The notes under the pieces are model-generated. The model made no database searches and had not been told where the DNA came from. It saw only the letters and a program-made list of their open reading frames with translations. This document shows positions 47,514 to 59,584 of a DNA stretch of 64,000 nucleotides, piece after piece (within the stretch, counting starts at the first letter, position 1; each line of letters opens with the position of its first letter). Source of the stretch: Coptis chinensis (taxonomy: Eukaryota > Streptophyta > Magnoliopsida > Ranunculales > Ranunculaceae); assembly GCA_015680905.1 (NCBI GenBank), contig CM027378.1:55577501-55641500 (forward strand). Direction: 5' to 3'. Made by a program: the position numbers and the translations under genes.

Positions 47514-47740
47514 CACTACTAAAAAAAGGGATTGGTGTGTCGGTATGTGGGAAACCGACACAACAACCTTTTTGTGTCGGTTTGAGGTTTGTTTGTATTA
47601 GGATTAGGTTTGTTGTGTCACTTTATCGAAAAGAGACACAACAAGTTTTTCAATTGTGTCAGTTCTTCTAAAAACGACACTTCAACGCAAGCTGTTGTGT
47701 CGCTTGGGTTAAAACTCTGAGCGTAGTCTTCAGTGAAAAA
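47514..47740 (+). mobile_element. CACTA-like left terminus with GTGTCGG subterminal repeats
   Basis: CACTACTAAAAAAAGGG is followed by inverted pairs of GTGTCGG/CCGACAC and looser TTGTGTC/GACACAA copies to about 47705. This is the usual layout of a CACTA end, and the family differs from the element at 7685. No right end (with AGTAGTG) was found before 54470, so the extent is unknown. Confidence 0.6.
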
Positions 47741-49540
47741 TTTCAAGTATCCCAAATTAATTTCACAATTAAAGAAAGGCCCATTAAAGAAACCCAAAAA
47801 GAACAGATATCGAAATAAAAAACTTGAAATCTCAGGCTCGTGAAATCAAAAGTCACTTCAAAAATAGACGGTCTCCTTTCTCACACCCACCTCCTCTCTC
47901 TCTCTCTTGCGTTTGTCGATCAATTAATCTCTCTCGTTCTTGTGCTTCAAGTTCAAGAATTTCACAGGTGAGTTGGTTTCTATTTGAAGAAATCACTTTG
48001 TATTTTATCATGTAATTGTTTTTTCGAATTTGTGGAGTTTATTTTGAGGTGATAATGTCTTTCGCCATTGATTACATTGTCGAATTGATTTTGGAGCTTG
48101 TGAAAGGTTTGACCTTTATTGTTTGTGAATTCCTGATTTTATTAGTGTGTTTGAATTGAAGTGTGTTGTGAATTGAATTTTTTTGTGAAGAATCCGAGTG
48201 CACAACTTGAGTACATAAACCTTTATTGTTTGTACTGTCAAGAGCAAGCCATAGTATGTAGGGTCCCTATTGATTAAAGCTTTGAAGCCTTCCTGAATCA
48301 AATGTATAAAATTCCGTGCAGTGGTCAGTTCCTAGGCTATTTAATTTACATTTATGAAACATTATAGTGAAGCCCCAATTCTTTAGTCCGGATCACATGA
48401 TAGCCATAGTTTATATGTATAGTCTTGATGTTTAGGCTTAGCTGTGGGGTTTAAAAATCAGCAAGTTGTTGTTGTTGTTAAGATGATGAAGTTTGAATTT
48501 CAGAGAAAGGAGAACTTACTAAACCAAGAGGAGACTTAGTGTAAAATAAGTGGTCACTGTTTCGGGTGAGTGATTGCGCTTTCTTGTGTCTATTTTTCTT
48601 AGTTTCTACCAATTATGTACACATCAAATTAACAAAGATGACTGACCATCTAATTAACAAGGTTGTTATGGAATTAAGATACACCTTGCTGTTGTTTGAC
48701 TAGTTAATCTATGAAACCACATAAACACAAAATTTGACGTTAGCTATTGATGTTAAGATACTTTGGTTTTCCTGGGTGTTTCTATGGTTGAGCATCAGCA
48801 AGGTTTTATTTGCTTGAAGTGTTTCATGTTAAAACCTTTGGATTTTGGGAAAATTTGTTTATAGCTATTAGTTAAAAAGCTTGCAGATTACAATTTTAAC
48901 TACATGATATTATTTGGATTGTTAAGTATGGGATAGCTATTGGCGGAAAAGTTCTCTTTTTATGTGTATGAACCTAGTTTAGCAAATATTTCTAATTGTA
49001 TTTTTGTTTGTTAATTCCTAGTCTGCCACGACTCCGTTGATATGAAAGTCATGTAATGACTGATTCTATTGTATGAAAATTTCTCGGGTGAATCTTCTGC
49101 GGTGTTGTAAGTAGTAAAATTCTTTGCTTGATCACCAAGGTGTGTAGGGTTAGGAAATTCCTTGGTTACATTGTATTGCCCGAGGTGTGATTATATATTT
49201 TTTACCCAAGTGTTGCTGTTAGCCCAAGAGTGGTTGTTATAATATTTAAGATTTGATATATAGCGCGCGAACGTATAGATCCTGTCTTCTCGGCGTTCTG
49301 TGGTCCTAGTCGATATCCCGACAACGATCAATGTCTGTTATCGAGAGTGGATCAGGTTATACGGGGAGACACATGGATATATGTGTCAGTCACAGTAGTG
49401 TGTAGAAGTGACTATCGTGGTCGTGGCTAGGGATATTTGTGTATAATAGTATAATGAATTCGGATATGTTAACTAGTTTTACTTGTTTAAAATATGCTTT
49501 GCAGGATGGTAAGTATACTAACTTTCTTGTAGGGGTGGAT
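47740..49540. other. Spacer inside the inverted repeat, gene-like start but no gene
   Basis: Positions 47870-47970 are C/T-rich with CTCTCTCTCTCT and an ACAG-GTGAGT boundary near 47968, like a leader exon and intron. No protein-coding exon was recognised afterwards. Confidence 0.35.
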
Positions 49541-50007
49541 TACCATATAAAGATTTTTGGACAAGGTAAATTTATTTTATTTGTTGGATTACTTTGATAA
49601 AATGATGTCTCACACTGTATAGAGGAACTAACAGTCATGATATAAATTATACAATGTTTTTAGTACATTTTAGACGTGCTAGAGAAACTAATGCCTTCTA
49701 AGGGAAGGAACTAAATTGTCTCGAAGTGTAAGGGTTATTTAACTGTTCTAGCATTCGTCAAGACGGTTAAGTAACTGGGTTAAACAATGAGATATCTATA
49801 TTGTTATGATTTTCAGGTTATGATAGAATTTAAGTTTATGAAATGTTGAAAATACAGATGAGACTTTACCAAAAAATTTGTAAGCTTTTTCTGTCTTTGT
49901 TTAGTTTCGGTTTTGCTTAGTTGGTCCGATCACGTCCTGAGTTTCATAATGACGGTAGATGCCACGTGTCTTTGGTAATAAGTCATTATGAAATTTGGGG
50001 CGTGACA
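49541..50007 (-). repeat. LTR-like dispersed repeat (TGTCACGCCCC family), copy 2
   Basis: It is the inverted counterpart of 37637-38100. On the minus strand it starts TGTCACGCCCCAAATTTCAT at 50007. The upstream section 49260-49540 (GCGCGAACGTATAG, GTCGATATCCCGAC) may belong to the same element, because its composition differs from its surroundings. No pol domain is attached. Confidence 0.6.
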
Positions 50008-50009
50008 AT

Positions 50010-52147
50010 TACTTACTAGTTTCTAAACATGCAAAAGCTACATGGTTTATTTTGGATGCATGACATTCAACGAAGTCCATTGGCTTTGTTTTTTGTCTCG
50101 CAATATGCACCTTTAAATGCTATCAGTGCTTGGGGCATATACCATATTTTATTTGTTGTTGTCTGGTCTAGTCTATGAACTTTCATTCTTCTATCGTCCT
50201 AAGTTATCAATTTCAATGTTCAAGAATTGCGTGTGTTTGAGACTTATTTGCATTTGCTGTGTTTTAATTGTAGTTTAAGTTTGTTGATTCATTATCATGA
50301 GTTGATTCTAGGTCTAATAATTCTACATTTCTTGTTTTTTTTTTTCTAAGGTGTTTTTTATTGTTTTGCTTCTTCCCAAGCATTGTATCCGACATAGAAG
50401 CTTTCTTTAAAAATCGTGGGTAAGTATTTATTGTCTACATCATTTTTACAAGTTTCCAGTTCTTGAATTTAATTTTGTTACCTTTGAATATATATATATA
50501 TTAGCAACTTAATAGGCCTTATTCATTTAGTTCATGAACATTTGTTTATGAGTTCATCAATTCTTGTATTTTACGTCTAAGGATTTATCTACTAGTGCAT
50601 CACGACATAGAAGCTTTTTGTATCCTTATCTTTGTAAGCACGAAGGGAAGAGTTCTTATAGTCTAGTTCAGCCTTGATAATATTCTCATGGATGAATTGT
50701 TATCATGAGGAGTCTTCTAATCTTTATTGGTTTGTTGAAAACTCGGGTTACTACGAACTGATATGTCTAATCTTGAGGAGTCTTCTAATCGTTATTGGTT
50801 TCGTAGTTTTATTGTTACCAATTAACTAGTTCTTCTTGATGTACTATATTGGATTTTGTCGCTATATTGAATCTAACTAGTTCTTTTTTTTTGTTTTTTG
50901 TAGATTGAATTTAATAAAACGGGGCTATGATGGCTGGATGGATGCATGGATATGCTAGACGTGAAGTCATTTTCTCGCATGGTGTTAGGATAGGTTGAAT
51001 AGATTTTATTTAGCAGGTTTTGTAAACATTTGAAGTTGTATTTTGGTCGGTTGGTTGTTTGTAAACTGACATTGGATAATGGAATTATTTAGTAATGAAA
51101 TGAAATTGTTTTTAAGGTTATGAGTGAGTGATGCACTTCATTTTCAGAAAGCCTCAAGGAGGGAAAATGTGACTGCTTAGGCGGACAGAGAGATCACTTC
51201 CCTCAGCAAGACGATGGATCCGCCTTTCTCCTCCGATATCGGTAGTATTTATTATAAATAATGCTTTGAGCTGTGTATCACCTAGATTCTCTTGCCCGGA
51301 CAAAACGGGAGCGAAAGAAGGGGGAGTCGACCAAATCGAGAAGTGCTCACTTGGAGCTTGACTGAGAGTCTCTTTCATGTCGAATGTAAGTTTCAATGAG
51401 AACACAGCCATCCATTTTGATTCAGTGAAAGTGGTAAGACAATGGGTTTCCACTCGAAGTAAACTGGGAGTAGGTCTTAATTATTCTCAAATCTTAGAGC
51501 AACATTCATCATCAAGCTTTTGTAGTGGAACAAAATCACAAAGGGAAAGACTTATCGATTTACACACTAGTATAGATAGATTTGTTTAAAATGATAGATT
51601 TAAACCATGTAATTAATACGATACTCATACACTAACAGAGACTAAGTTTTACAGTTTTGGCTTTAATGTAAAAGTGGGTTGATGCTGCGGCTCATACATA
51701 AATCTTTAAAGATGGCGTTGTAATAGTTTTCTTAATGAAAAACTGACAAATTACTATTGCTTCCTCATTTATTAGCTTATGTCGATCATTGATATTCACA
51801 TTCATTAATTAACTTTATAATCTTGGACTAAATTGAAAAACCAGAAATTTATTGCTCAAAATATAACACTCGAAAAAATGTTTAAATTTCAGATTTTTAT
51901 TCTTCAACATCACCTAATTCAAACCAATAGAAAGTTACTGATTCTTAAACCAATTGAAAGTCATAAATCAACCCATATGAATATGAGAAGTTACTAAACA
52001 ATCAATAATTTTCTCCAATCAACAATAGGGAAAATCTATAATAAAGAAGATGGAAAAGAAACACAAGAGAAAAATAGATGAATGGGAAGTAGGATAGTGA
52101 AATAAGAGATGAAAACAGAAAAGCAGTGAAGTGAAAGACGAAAGTCC

Positions 52148-52150
<3 letters not shown>
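50010..52150. other. No gene recognised
   Basis: Positions 51160-51560 are less A/T-rich and read openly in parts on both strands (for example a minus frame with FSIWSTPPSFAPVL). They may be a foreign or captured fragment. I cannot identify the source. Confidence 0.35.
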
Positions 52151-52197
<47 letters not shown>

Positions 52198-52240
52198 ATA
52201 TTTGGTAGGTGGGTTGTTATATATATATATATATATATAC
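52150..52240. repeat. (GA)n and (TA)n microsatellites
   Basis: About 45 bases of GA repeat (52150-52194) are followed by about 22 bases of TA repeat (52218-52240). Confidence 0.95.
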
Positions 52241-52609
52241 TTTATAGAAAAATGTGGGGGTCGAGAAACAGTAGTTTTGGTGTACGTCCCTTGGGTATTT
52301 TGGTAATTTTGCTGCCCTATTGAGGGTATTTTAGTCTTTTCACATCTGTAGGTATTATCTCCAGCCTTCTCGAATAATCCTCCCCTAGAATTTCTCACTG
52401 TTCACCTTTCTTGCAATTTCTCATTGTTCGTCTCCCGCTTTAGATACTGTTCACCATCTTCAACCACTACTATTCACACATACACGAAAAATAATTGATT
52501 TCTTCAATCTCGATATTTCGATATATAGTTATAGTTTTTTGTGGGGCTATTTCGTATTGATTATCTGTTCAAACTTTTCCTCATTGGATGCCCTTCCTTT
52601 TGATTATGT

Positions 52610-52920
52610 CATGGCGCTGACTGAATCCAATCTATAAACCCGGAAACGAAACTAAGTACATTCCCTTTCATCAAGTAGGTAAAGTAGGCATACGAACCAC
52701 TTTAGCTTTGCCTTAGACTCCATTGGAACAAAGCAAAGAAGGAAAGAGGTTGAATGAAGAAAGGAAAGGGATAAGGGCGGTCTTGCTTGGCGCAAAGGCG
52801 TGCTGCTAGTTTGGGGGTTGGTACTGTAAGAGGGCAAAAAAGCTATGTAATTGTTATCTCAACGAATAGAGCACTACTATTCTACTTCGACCGCTTTCTA
52901 TGGACCATCTCCCAACCTTT
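52610..52920. other. Possible organelle-derived insertion
   Basis: Composition changes to nearly even base use, with runs such as AGCAAAGAAGGAAAGAGG and GGCGCAAAGGCGTGCTGC that resemble plant mitochondrial intergenic DNA in style. I cannot prove the origin by reading. The borders are soft. Confidence 0.3.
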
Positions 52921-53047
52921 ACGAAACGGTATGATTTAGTATTTTAGTTTTGTTCATATTTACTTATTTTTGTGATGTTGGTGTTTGTATTTAATGATGA
53001 AGTCGTGTGTGTTCTTTTGGCAACCATAAAATTCAGTTGCACTCGAT

Positions 53048-53819
53048 ATGGATAACTTTGCCCAAGAGAGCTCATTAGTACTTGATGTCAATGCGATCCA
53101 TAGTTGTCGACAGTGCCAGCGAAAGAAAGAGAAACCGGCGCCAAAACATGACTGAGGAACAACTTTCCAGGCATAGAGAACGTGAACGTCTACGTCAACG
53201 AGAGAGAAGACATCGAATGATTAATGAACAACAATCTATTGAACTAGAACGGAGACGTGAATACTATAGATGTCGAAGGAATGTTGTAACTGGTGACCGA
53301 TTTGGATTCTATCATGATAGACCGCAAGAAATGTATGACCGATTTGGATTCGATTATGCATCTCTAAATCTGTATGACCTTTTGTTCTTTTGCATTTCTA
53401 TGTATCATATATGATATTTTGCATCTATATATGCAATGTGATGATACGTTCTTCTACATTTTCTTCACTTAGTATAATCAAATATTTTTTTAAGCTATTT
53501 TAAAATTTCTTTGTTCTGCCGAGTTTTTCTCCTTTTTATTCTGTTTAGATCTTTGTAAAAAAGATATTGAATAACCTACATTTGTATGGATCAAAGAGTC
53601 TACCAACCATATGAAACTTCCTGAGATACGCACCAAGAATGACAATACCCCTAATGAATATAACTGGGTAGAAGTGGACAATCTTGATTCAGTCATTCAG
53701 CATCATATACTAGACTTTGAAACATGTTCTCTGGATGACGATTCAGATTTATTAGACATTAAAATCTGTTCCATGGAGGAAAACGAAGTAGATAAAGACA
53801 CCGGAAGAAGCTTCTAGGT
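53048..53819 (+). pseudogene. Arg/Glu-rich ORF fragment, perhaps a Helitron-type N-terminus
   Basis: An ATG at 53048 (MDNFAQESSLVLDVNAIHS) leads, after a frame change, into a segment from about 53100 reading ERKRNRRQNMTEEQLSRHRE, then REYYRCRR and two copies of DRFGF. Such Arg/Glu/Gln-rich segments before a Rep/helicase occur in plant Helitron proteins, but they also occur elsewhere. A second open segment (53611-53816) is acidic and reads LDDDSDLLDIKICSMEENE before a stop. I see no Rep or helicase motif. It is a broken or partial gene of uncertain nature. Confidence 0.35.
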
Positions 53820-54469
53820 ATTATGCCAATTCTTATCTTAATTATTCAATAGCACAATATAGCAACCCCATCACATCCCACAATTAATCCTACTCTCCTC
53901 CACCTATCAGAGTGAGGGATGACAAACAGATTGGCATACAAGCACTTCGCAATTGTTAGAGCTGTATTGAAAATTTAGGATGTATATTGGACTAATAACA
54001 AAAAACAAAAAAACAAAAAAAATAAGAATCCAGTTAGCCAAATGACGAACCAGACTAATGATGTTGGGTAAGAACCGTATACAACATAGGTGTTTCCCTT
54101 ACCAATGTATAACTCAACACCTGCGTCGCACATGCCATGATGCTACTATATATATATATAGAGTTAGGCTCCCAAACGGATGTACTTACACGGACATAAG
54201 GGTAAAATTGAAATCTCACTCGTGATTACTCATTAACGGTCTTGAGCAGTCTGACGATGAAAATATTAAGAAGCCGTGATAATCAGCACCAAACAGCAAC
54301 TGAAAAAGGGAGACATTAAATAAAAGAAAAGTAGGAAATGGAGGATTATAGTAGTGGTGTTAAAAAAGAAAACATCATTTATAAAATTATTGCAATATTA
54401 ACTATGATAGGGTGGTAGTGGTGTTTATGTATGCCATTTAACTGAGACAGGACTATAGGTTTGCTATTG
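53820..54469. other. Intergenic, no gene recognised
   Basis: A TATATATATATAGAG stretch near 54150 is followed by GTTAGGCTCCCAAACGGATG. It may be a transposon end, but no partner was found. Confidence 0.4.
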
Positions 54470-56181
54470 TACCATATCTATGATACCTAGAGCCGGTAAT
54501 AACATCTTTTAGCTAAATGCAAAAAACGACTTTCCGATCTGGTCTAAAAGCAAGTGCTGGGAAAACAACGTAACATCACAGGATTTATGTAGCAACAACA
54601 TAAAAATTGCAATAAAAATTAAGTATCCATACTTGTTTCACCAAGCCCTAAAGAAAAACACTGAATGGTACATTTCATAGTTAGGAGTGTTTTAGCATTC
54701 ACACTTATATGCCAAATGAAGTGTATCTCCTTGCAATACTTTGTCTACGTGAATATTAAAAACTCTATTCCTGCTAGTAAAGACACAATTCCAAACCCTC
54801 TAACTACAGACACACACACTCAGAGGCATAGCTGAGTCTAAGAGTTTCTTAAAAATATGATGCTTCTCATTACTCTTGCAAACCGCCAGTTCATACCATT
54901 TTTAATCTGTTTATTAGGTACGTACTTGACCTTCTAGAGTGGAGTGCCAACATTTTTTTTTTTGAGTGACCAAAATAAGATTAGTAAATGGACAAAATAA
55001 GTGAGTAATGTAAACTCTGAAGGACTTGTTTTTAAAAAATATAAAAATGACGGGAAAAAGAGGATTATTATTAATAAATAATAAAAGAAAAAAAATGGTG
55101 TCGTGCATGTGAAAAAAAAAATAGTTGCAATACCTTATGGATGAAAGGCAAGTAAATATGCATACGCGGCAAAATAGCAAGTGTGATTGCAAAACAGAGA
55201 ACACAGCTAGCTAAAGCTGATGACATACGCTTCTCACTTCTGCACTTAAATTTTACTAAAAATAAGGGAATACAGACCTGTGTAGAGCAAAAAATTTCAA
55301 TTGCATACTACAGTAGAAGTCTTGTATGTAAGAGCTAATTTAAAGCTTTTGGATGACATAAGCATAAACATATCTTTTATCCAAAGTTGTAACACTGTTG
55401 CAATGAAAGTGAGCGTCTTTAATTAATTATCATCATAATTTAATGAAGGTCAAATTATTAATGTAGAACTTCATGAATTAGCCCCTACTCCTGTTACATA
55501 AATAGAAAATACATACCACTTTTATATATTGCTGTAGAAAATGAAATATTGGCCGACTAATGGTGTTGCAAATTAGAGTTCTAAAGGAGACAACAGATCA
55601 GCATAAGATGCTTCCTTAGTTCGATGTACAGTCAAATCAAATGTATATGCTGTTGTGTGAAACACACATTTAATTTAGTTATATATATATCAAAGTTGTT
55701 GGCTATGGAAGAAACAGCATTATGACTTTGTTTTGTGTCAAACATTCAGTTCAACTTAGTCTTCTTCACTGTACAAAACTCATTAATTAATTGTTCCAAT
55801 CACAAAAGAAGTGTTTGTTTTAGTTGATGTGTTATATACACTTCAAAACGATTGACTTACTGTCTCACTAAGCTTGTTTTAACTCATTCCAAACTTCAGT
55901 TGTAGAGAGCAAAAAGAGCGCCAGCTTACCAACCCCCATGTATATCAAAAACATCTGTGAGGATGTTTGTTTCAAATAACTACTACAACACCAAACTCGT
56001 TGTTATCTACAACTGTAATAACTTCCTCAAACAATACCATGAAAACACCTGAACGACATAGAAACTACAACAGCACGACAGTTTAGATTTTTTCGGAGTT
56101 GATGATGTTCAATTTCTCCTTGGATTAGTTTACTTTGTTAGGCTGTCTGATTGTGTGAGATGAAAATATGGACTCAAGAGC
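54470..56181 (-). repeat. Right arm of the large inverted repeat
   Basis: It is the reverse-complement counterpart of 45919-47513. It is about 120 bases longer because of scattered insertions, for example near 55600-55740. It ends at GACTCAAGA (56181). The inner edge begins GCTATTGTACC. Confidence 0.9.
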
Positions 56182-57115
56182 AGATTGTGAAAGGATTAAT
56201 TAAAGGGAAGGCATATATATTCTAACAAGCACATGGAGGGAGGCAAATTTCCGAGCATACTTGTGTGGATAGAAAGGAGCGACCCTAGCAAAATGCCAGA
56301 AGCAATGGCGGGAGAATAGACCTAATTTTGTTTGTTGGAGTGGTCTGCCCAGGGCCATCACAAAATGTAAAATGTTTTTTTTTTCTTTGCTATCTAATAC
56401 AATTTCCTTTTAGCAAAAAAAAATAATGGAGGACCTGCAACAATCTAATGAAGGGAGAAGGGAGAGTAATTGTTTAGTCTTGTTAATACTTTGGGTAAAC
56501 GTTAGGATCCTGCTTAGTATATGTTCTTCTGTCCTCCACAGTTCGGGCTTTTTAGGATTCTGCTTCACATTTCTAAATGTGTTATGCAAAACGCCTTTCT
56601 AGCAAAGGCCGTTTTGGAATTCTTGGATCGATCTATATTTGGTAATTTTTTGGTAAGTATGGTTTGAGAAGATGCTGATCCTATACGATATTCATCATAT
56701 GGAAGAAAGAATTAAAAAAAAAAAAAAAGAATTTCAGTTTCTACAGAAAACCTAAGCATATACAACTATACAAGCTAAGGACAATTTCGAACAACTTATT
56801 GTTGTTGACATTAGTATTTGTTTCCCCTGCAGGCTGCAGCCTGCAGGCAATGCAAGAAAATAACATAGGTTCATCCCACATATATTATGCAATTATAACA
56901 TCAGTATCGCACAAATAAAGTTGACTATCATTTATTTCTTCAACACCAGAGCTTGTGTAGAGAGAATACACTGCAGATGATCTTCTTTACAGATATATAG
57001 AATGCAAAGGACAACACTTAATATGGAGACTATCATCAACCATTCTCTTGAATAGGCTGGTTGTAAGAACCAAGCTTACTTATTCTTAAAGATATATTGC
57101 TTAGAAACAATCTTC
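56182..57115. other. Intergenic downstream of the phylloplanin-like gene
   Basis: It contains a perfect 22-bp palindrome at 56826-56847 and short A- and T-runs. On the minus strand an ATAAAT-type signal near 56926-56935 could serve for polyadenylation of the gene at 57116-58172. No gene was seen. Confidence 0.45.
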
Positions 57116-58172
57116 TCAAGTAATTAGGTTGAACCTAAGAGGAATGATGTTGATTATCGTTAAAAGCCCAGAAACAGTATTCTCTATTAACTGTAAGGGT
57201 GAAGAAAGAATTCCGTCTACGCCCATTGCAGAGTTGCATGTAGAGAGCGGAGTGTTGACCACAAGTTTGCAGTTGTTCAGGAGTGGCGAGAGAAGAAAGT
57301 GGAGTGGATCCAACAAGATGGAAAATATTCCAAGGGAATTAGTTCTGCCACTGGCTGCAACAACATTTCCTGTTCCGCATTGCAGTTGTACAAGAGCATC
57401 TGCAAGAAATAGAAGATATATACTAGCTAGCATTAGGAAGTGTGACATATGTGTATGAATAGCAGAATGTGATACAATAAAACTAGATTGTATATGAAAC
57501 TACAAATAAAATGGAAGAAGCTAGATAGAGCAGTAAGGCTAATGGAGGAGCCTTTGACCTCTACAACACAAGTCTGTTTTCAAATAACAATTCTCCCTTT
57601 TTCCTTACTGATCCAAAGTGTTGAAATAAACTTGACTGCAACTGAATGACACCAGAATAGAGGACACTACTACTGTTCATACGTCCACATTCCTAAAATA
57701 CTACTTATCTAATCCTACCAACCTACCAAGACTAACTCAAATTGACAACACCCACTTCTAAGTTCTAACACTAACGCCACACTATCATCACCCACATACC
57801 CCATGCTCCCACACATTTGGCACATAACAGAATGCCACCATTTAGCTTCCATCCTGGCCATGCTCAGATACAAAAAATATTTTGTTCTACGATGCAAAGG
57901 TATTTAACAGACGTTAAATGCCCTCAAAACTTGTTTATGTACTAGATATGACGTGTTTGGAAGACTGCCTTCTAGGAAAACTTACTAGGAAACACAGGAG
58001 TTGCTGAGCCATTGTCGCTTATATTGCCATTGGTGGTACAAAATACAGTGCCTTGGATTCTGATCAACCCAAGAAGGCTTCCTATAAGGCCAGCTCCAAG
58101 TTGGGCTTTAGCGAGCGGGGTTGCCAAGCCAACAACTAAGAGGGAAACAAAGAAGAGACATTTCAAAGCCAT
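57116..58172 (-). CDS. Phylloplanin-like secreted protein
   Basis: The gene has two exons, 58172-57986 and 57399-57116, and a 586-bp intron (GTAAGT donor, TTCTTGCAG acceptor). The joined frame is open for 156 residues. Residues 1-23 form a signal peptide (hydrophobic CLFFVSLLVVGLA, cleavage likely after AKA), so the protein is secreted. The mature part has four cysteines in the phylloplanin pattern: VFC, LQC, NNC and STC. The exon junction reads VFPNALVQLQCGTGNV, very close to tobacco phylloplanin, as does PLSTCNSAM. Phylloplanins are leaf-surface proteins made by trichomes that inhibit pathogens; whether this one has that role is inference. Length and all key residues fit the family. No damage was seen. 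Confidence 0.92.
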
Positions 58173-58248
58173 GAGTTGCTGATTTTTCGTAACGATAGAA
58201 CAGTTGTTTAGTTACTAACTGATGTGTTAAGATGCAGATCAGAGGGAA

Positions 58249-58256
58249 TATTTATA
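58249..58256 (-). promoter_or_regulatory. TATA box of the phylloplanin-like gene
   Basis: On the minus strand TATAAATA lies 77 bases upstream of the ATG at 58172, preceded by a C-run. Spacing is as expected for a short plant leader. Confidence 0.75.
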
Positions 58257-58259
58257 GGG

Positions 58260-59039
58260 GAGAGAACTAGCGATGTTTGCTGCAGCTAATTTTGACTTGA
58301 ACGACTTTCAATTCTTGTATTAAAACAAAAGCATTGAAGTAAATGTCATTTTGTAGCCCCTAAGTATAGCTAGCTAGCTAGCAAGCCAAGATCCACTTAT
58401 CCTTGTCTTTGCTGAAAAAAAGGTGAGTAGAGGACTTCGGAAGATTTCTGCACAGAGGAGACTGAAAGGTGGGTTCTTGTTTTTAACTTTCCATCACTGT
58501 CCAGCTTGCATCACAACCGCCCTCATCATCATGAAATGCCATTTTTGTGGGGGCTTAACCCTATGAAAGTACAATTTAGCTCTTACTATTCCGTGCCCAA
58601 GATTAACAAAATATCTTTCCTCCTATCTAAACGCTTTCTCAAGCATCTTATTCCATGAGCTGGGATGGCGATCGAATTGTGTAACTATTCAAGATGACAA
58701 TTGGTTTCTATTGCTACTAGTGGGATAGTATATGGCTATATGCACGCTCGCGTGCATGTAATAGAAATCAAAAGTCTCCGTTGTTGAAAGTTCTAATCAC
58801 ATTTTGGGTGGAATATAATAAAAAGAAAAAAAATGTTATTTTTTTGTTGAAACTTGAAACTCACTTAAAATAATAAAAGCCAACAACATTAGAGGAATAT
58901 TCTGGGCGAGATGGTTTTCAAGTTGACCTCATTTTTCTCGGTAATATTAGTACGCTACTATGTACTATGCGTAGTTTATGTCTGAAGGCATCACAATAAT
59001 TACACAAGCCACAGTCATGCGACATGGCTTTCTCCTAAT
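58260..59039. other. Upstream region of the phylloplanin-like gene
   Basis: It holds presumed promoter sequence. A TAGCTAGCTAGCTAGC run lies near 58368-58383 and a CACGCTCGCGTGCATG near-palindrome near 58741. No gene was seen. Confidence 0.45.
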
Positions 59040-59584
59040 GAGCATCTCTAGGAGAAAAACCAACAAAACATCAAATAAAACCAACAAAACATCAAATATT
59101 TGAACCAAACTAAATACCAAACCAAAAAAACACCCACCAACTTTAGCAAACAATATCAAATAGTTGACATCAAATGACGCGGTTTTAGATAAACCGCGCT
59201 GTATAGCCCATGCAGTTTTCGCAAAACCGCGCCACAAAAGTCCAAGCCCACGCGGTTTTTCAGAAACCGCGCGATGTGTCCCACATCAACTTTCTTCTTT
59301 CTTCTCTTTTCAAATCTCTAGCGCGGTTTTCGCCAAACCGCGTGATTGAAGCCCATACTCTAGCCCAAACTCATGTGGTGTTGAAAAAACCGCGCGGTTG
59401 AAAAAACCGCGAGAGAAATTTGATACAGCACCAAAACAAACACCAAATTTTGGCCGATTTGGTATTTGTTTTGATATTTTTTTGGTGTTTTCATCAACAT
59501 GTGTATCTCCTGAAGATAAAAAAATACTAAATTATTGAAAATTTGGTGTTTGATGCTAAGATGATATCTCACCTAAAGATACTC
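59040..59584. mobile_element. MITE containing an array of CGCGGTTTT hairpins
   Basis: The ends GAGCATCTCTAGGAG and CACCTAAAGATACTC are inverted repeats (12 of 15 bases). Further in, ACCAACAAAACATCAAAT pairs with ATTTGGTGTTTGATG-like sequence. The middle (59178-59411) holds at least five palindromes with CGCGGTTTT and AAACCGCG arms. There is no coding content. Target duplication is not resolved, so the superfamily is uncertain; the end sequence is of the Tourist/Harbinger kind. Confidence 0.6.
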
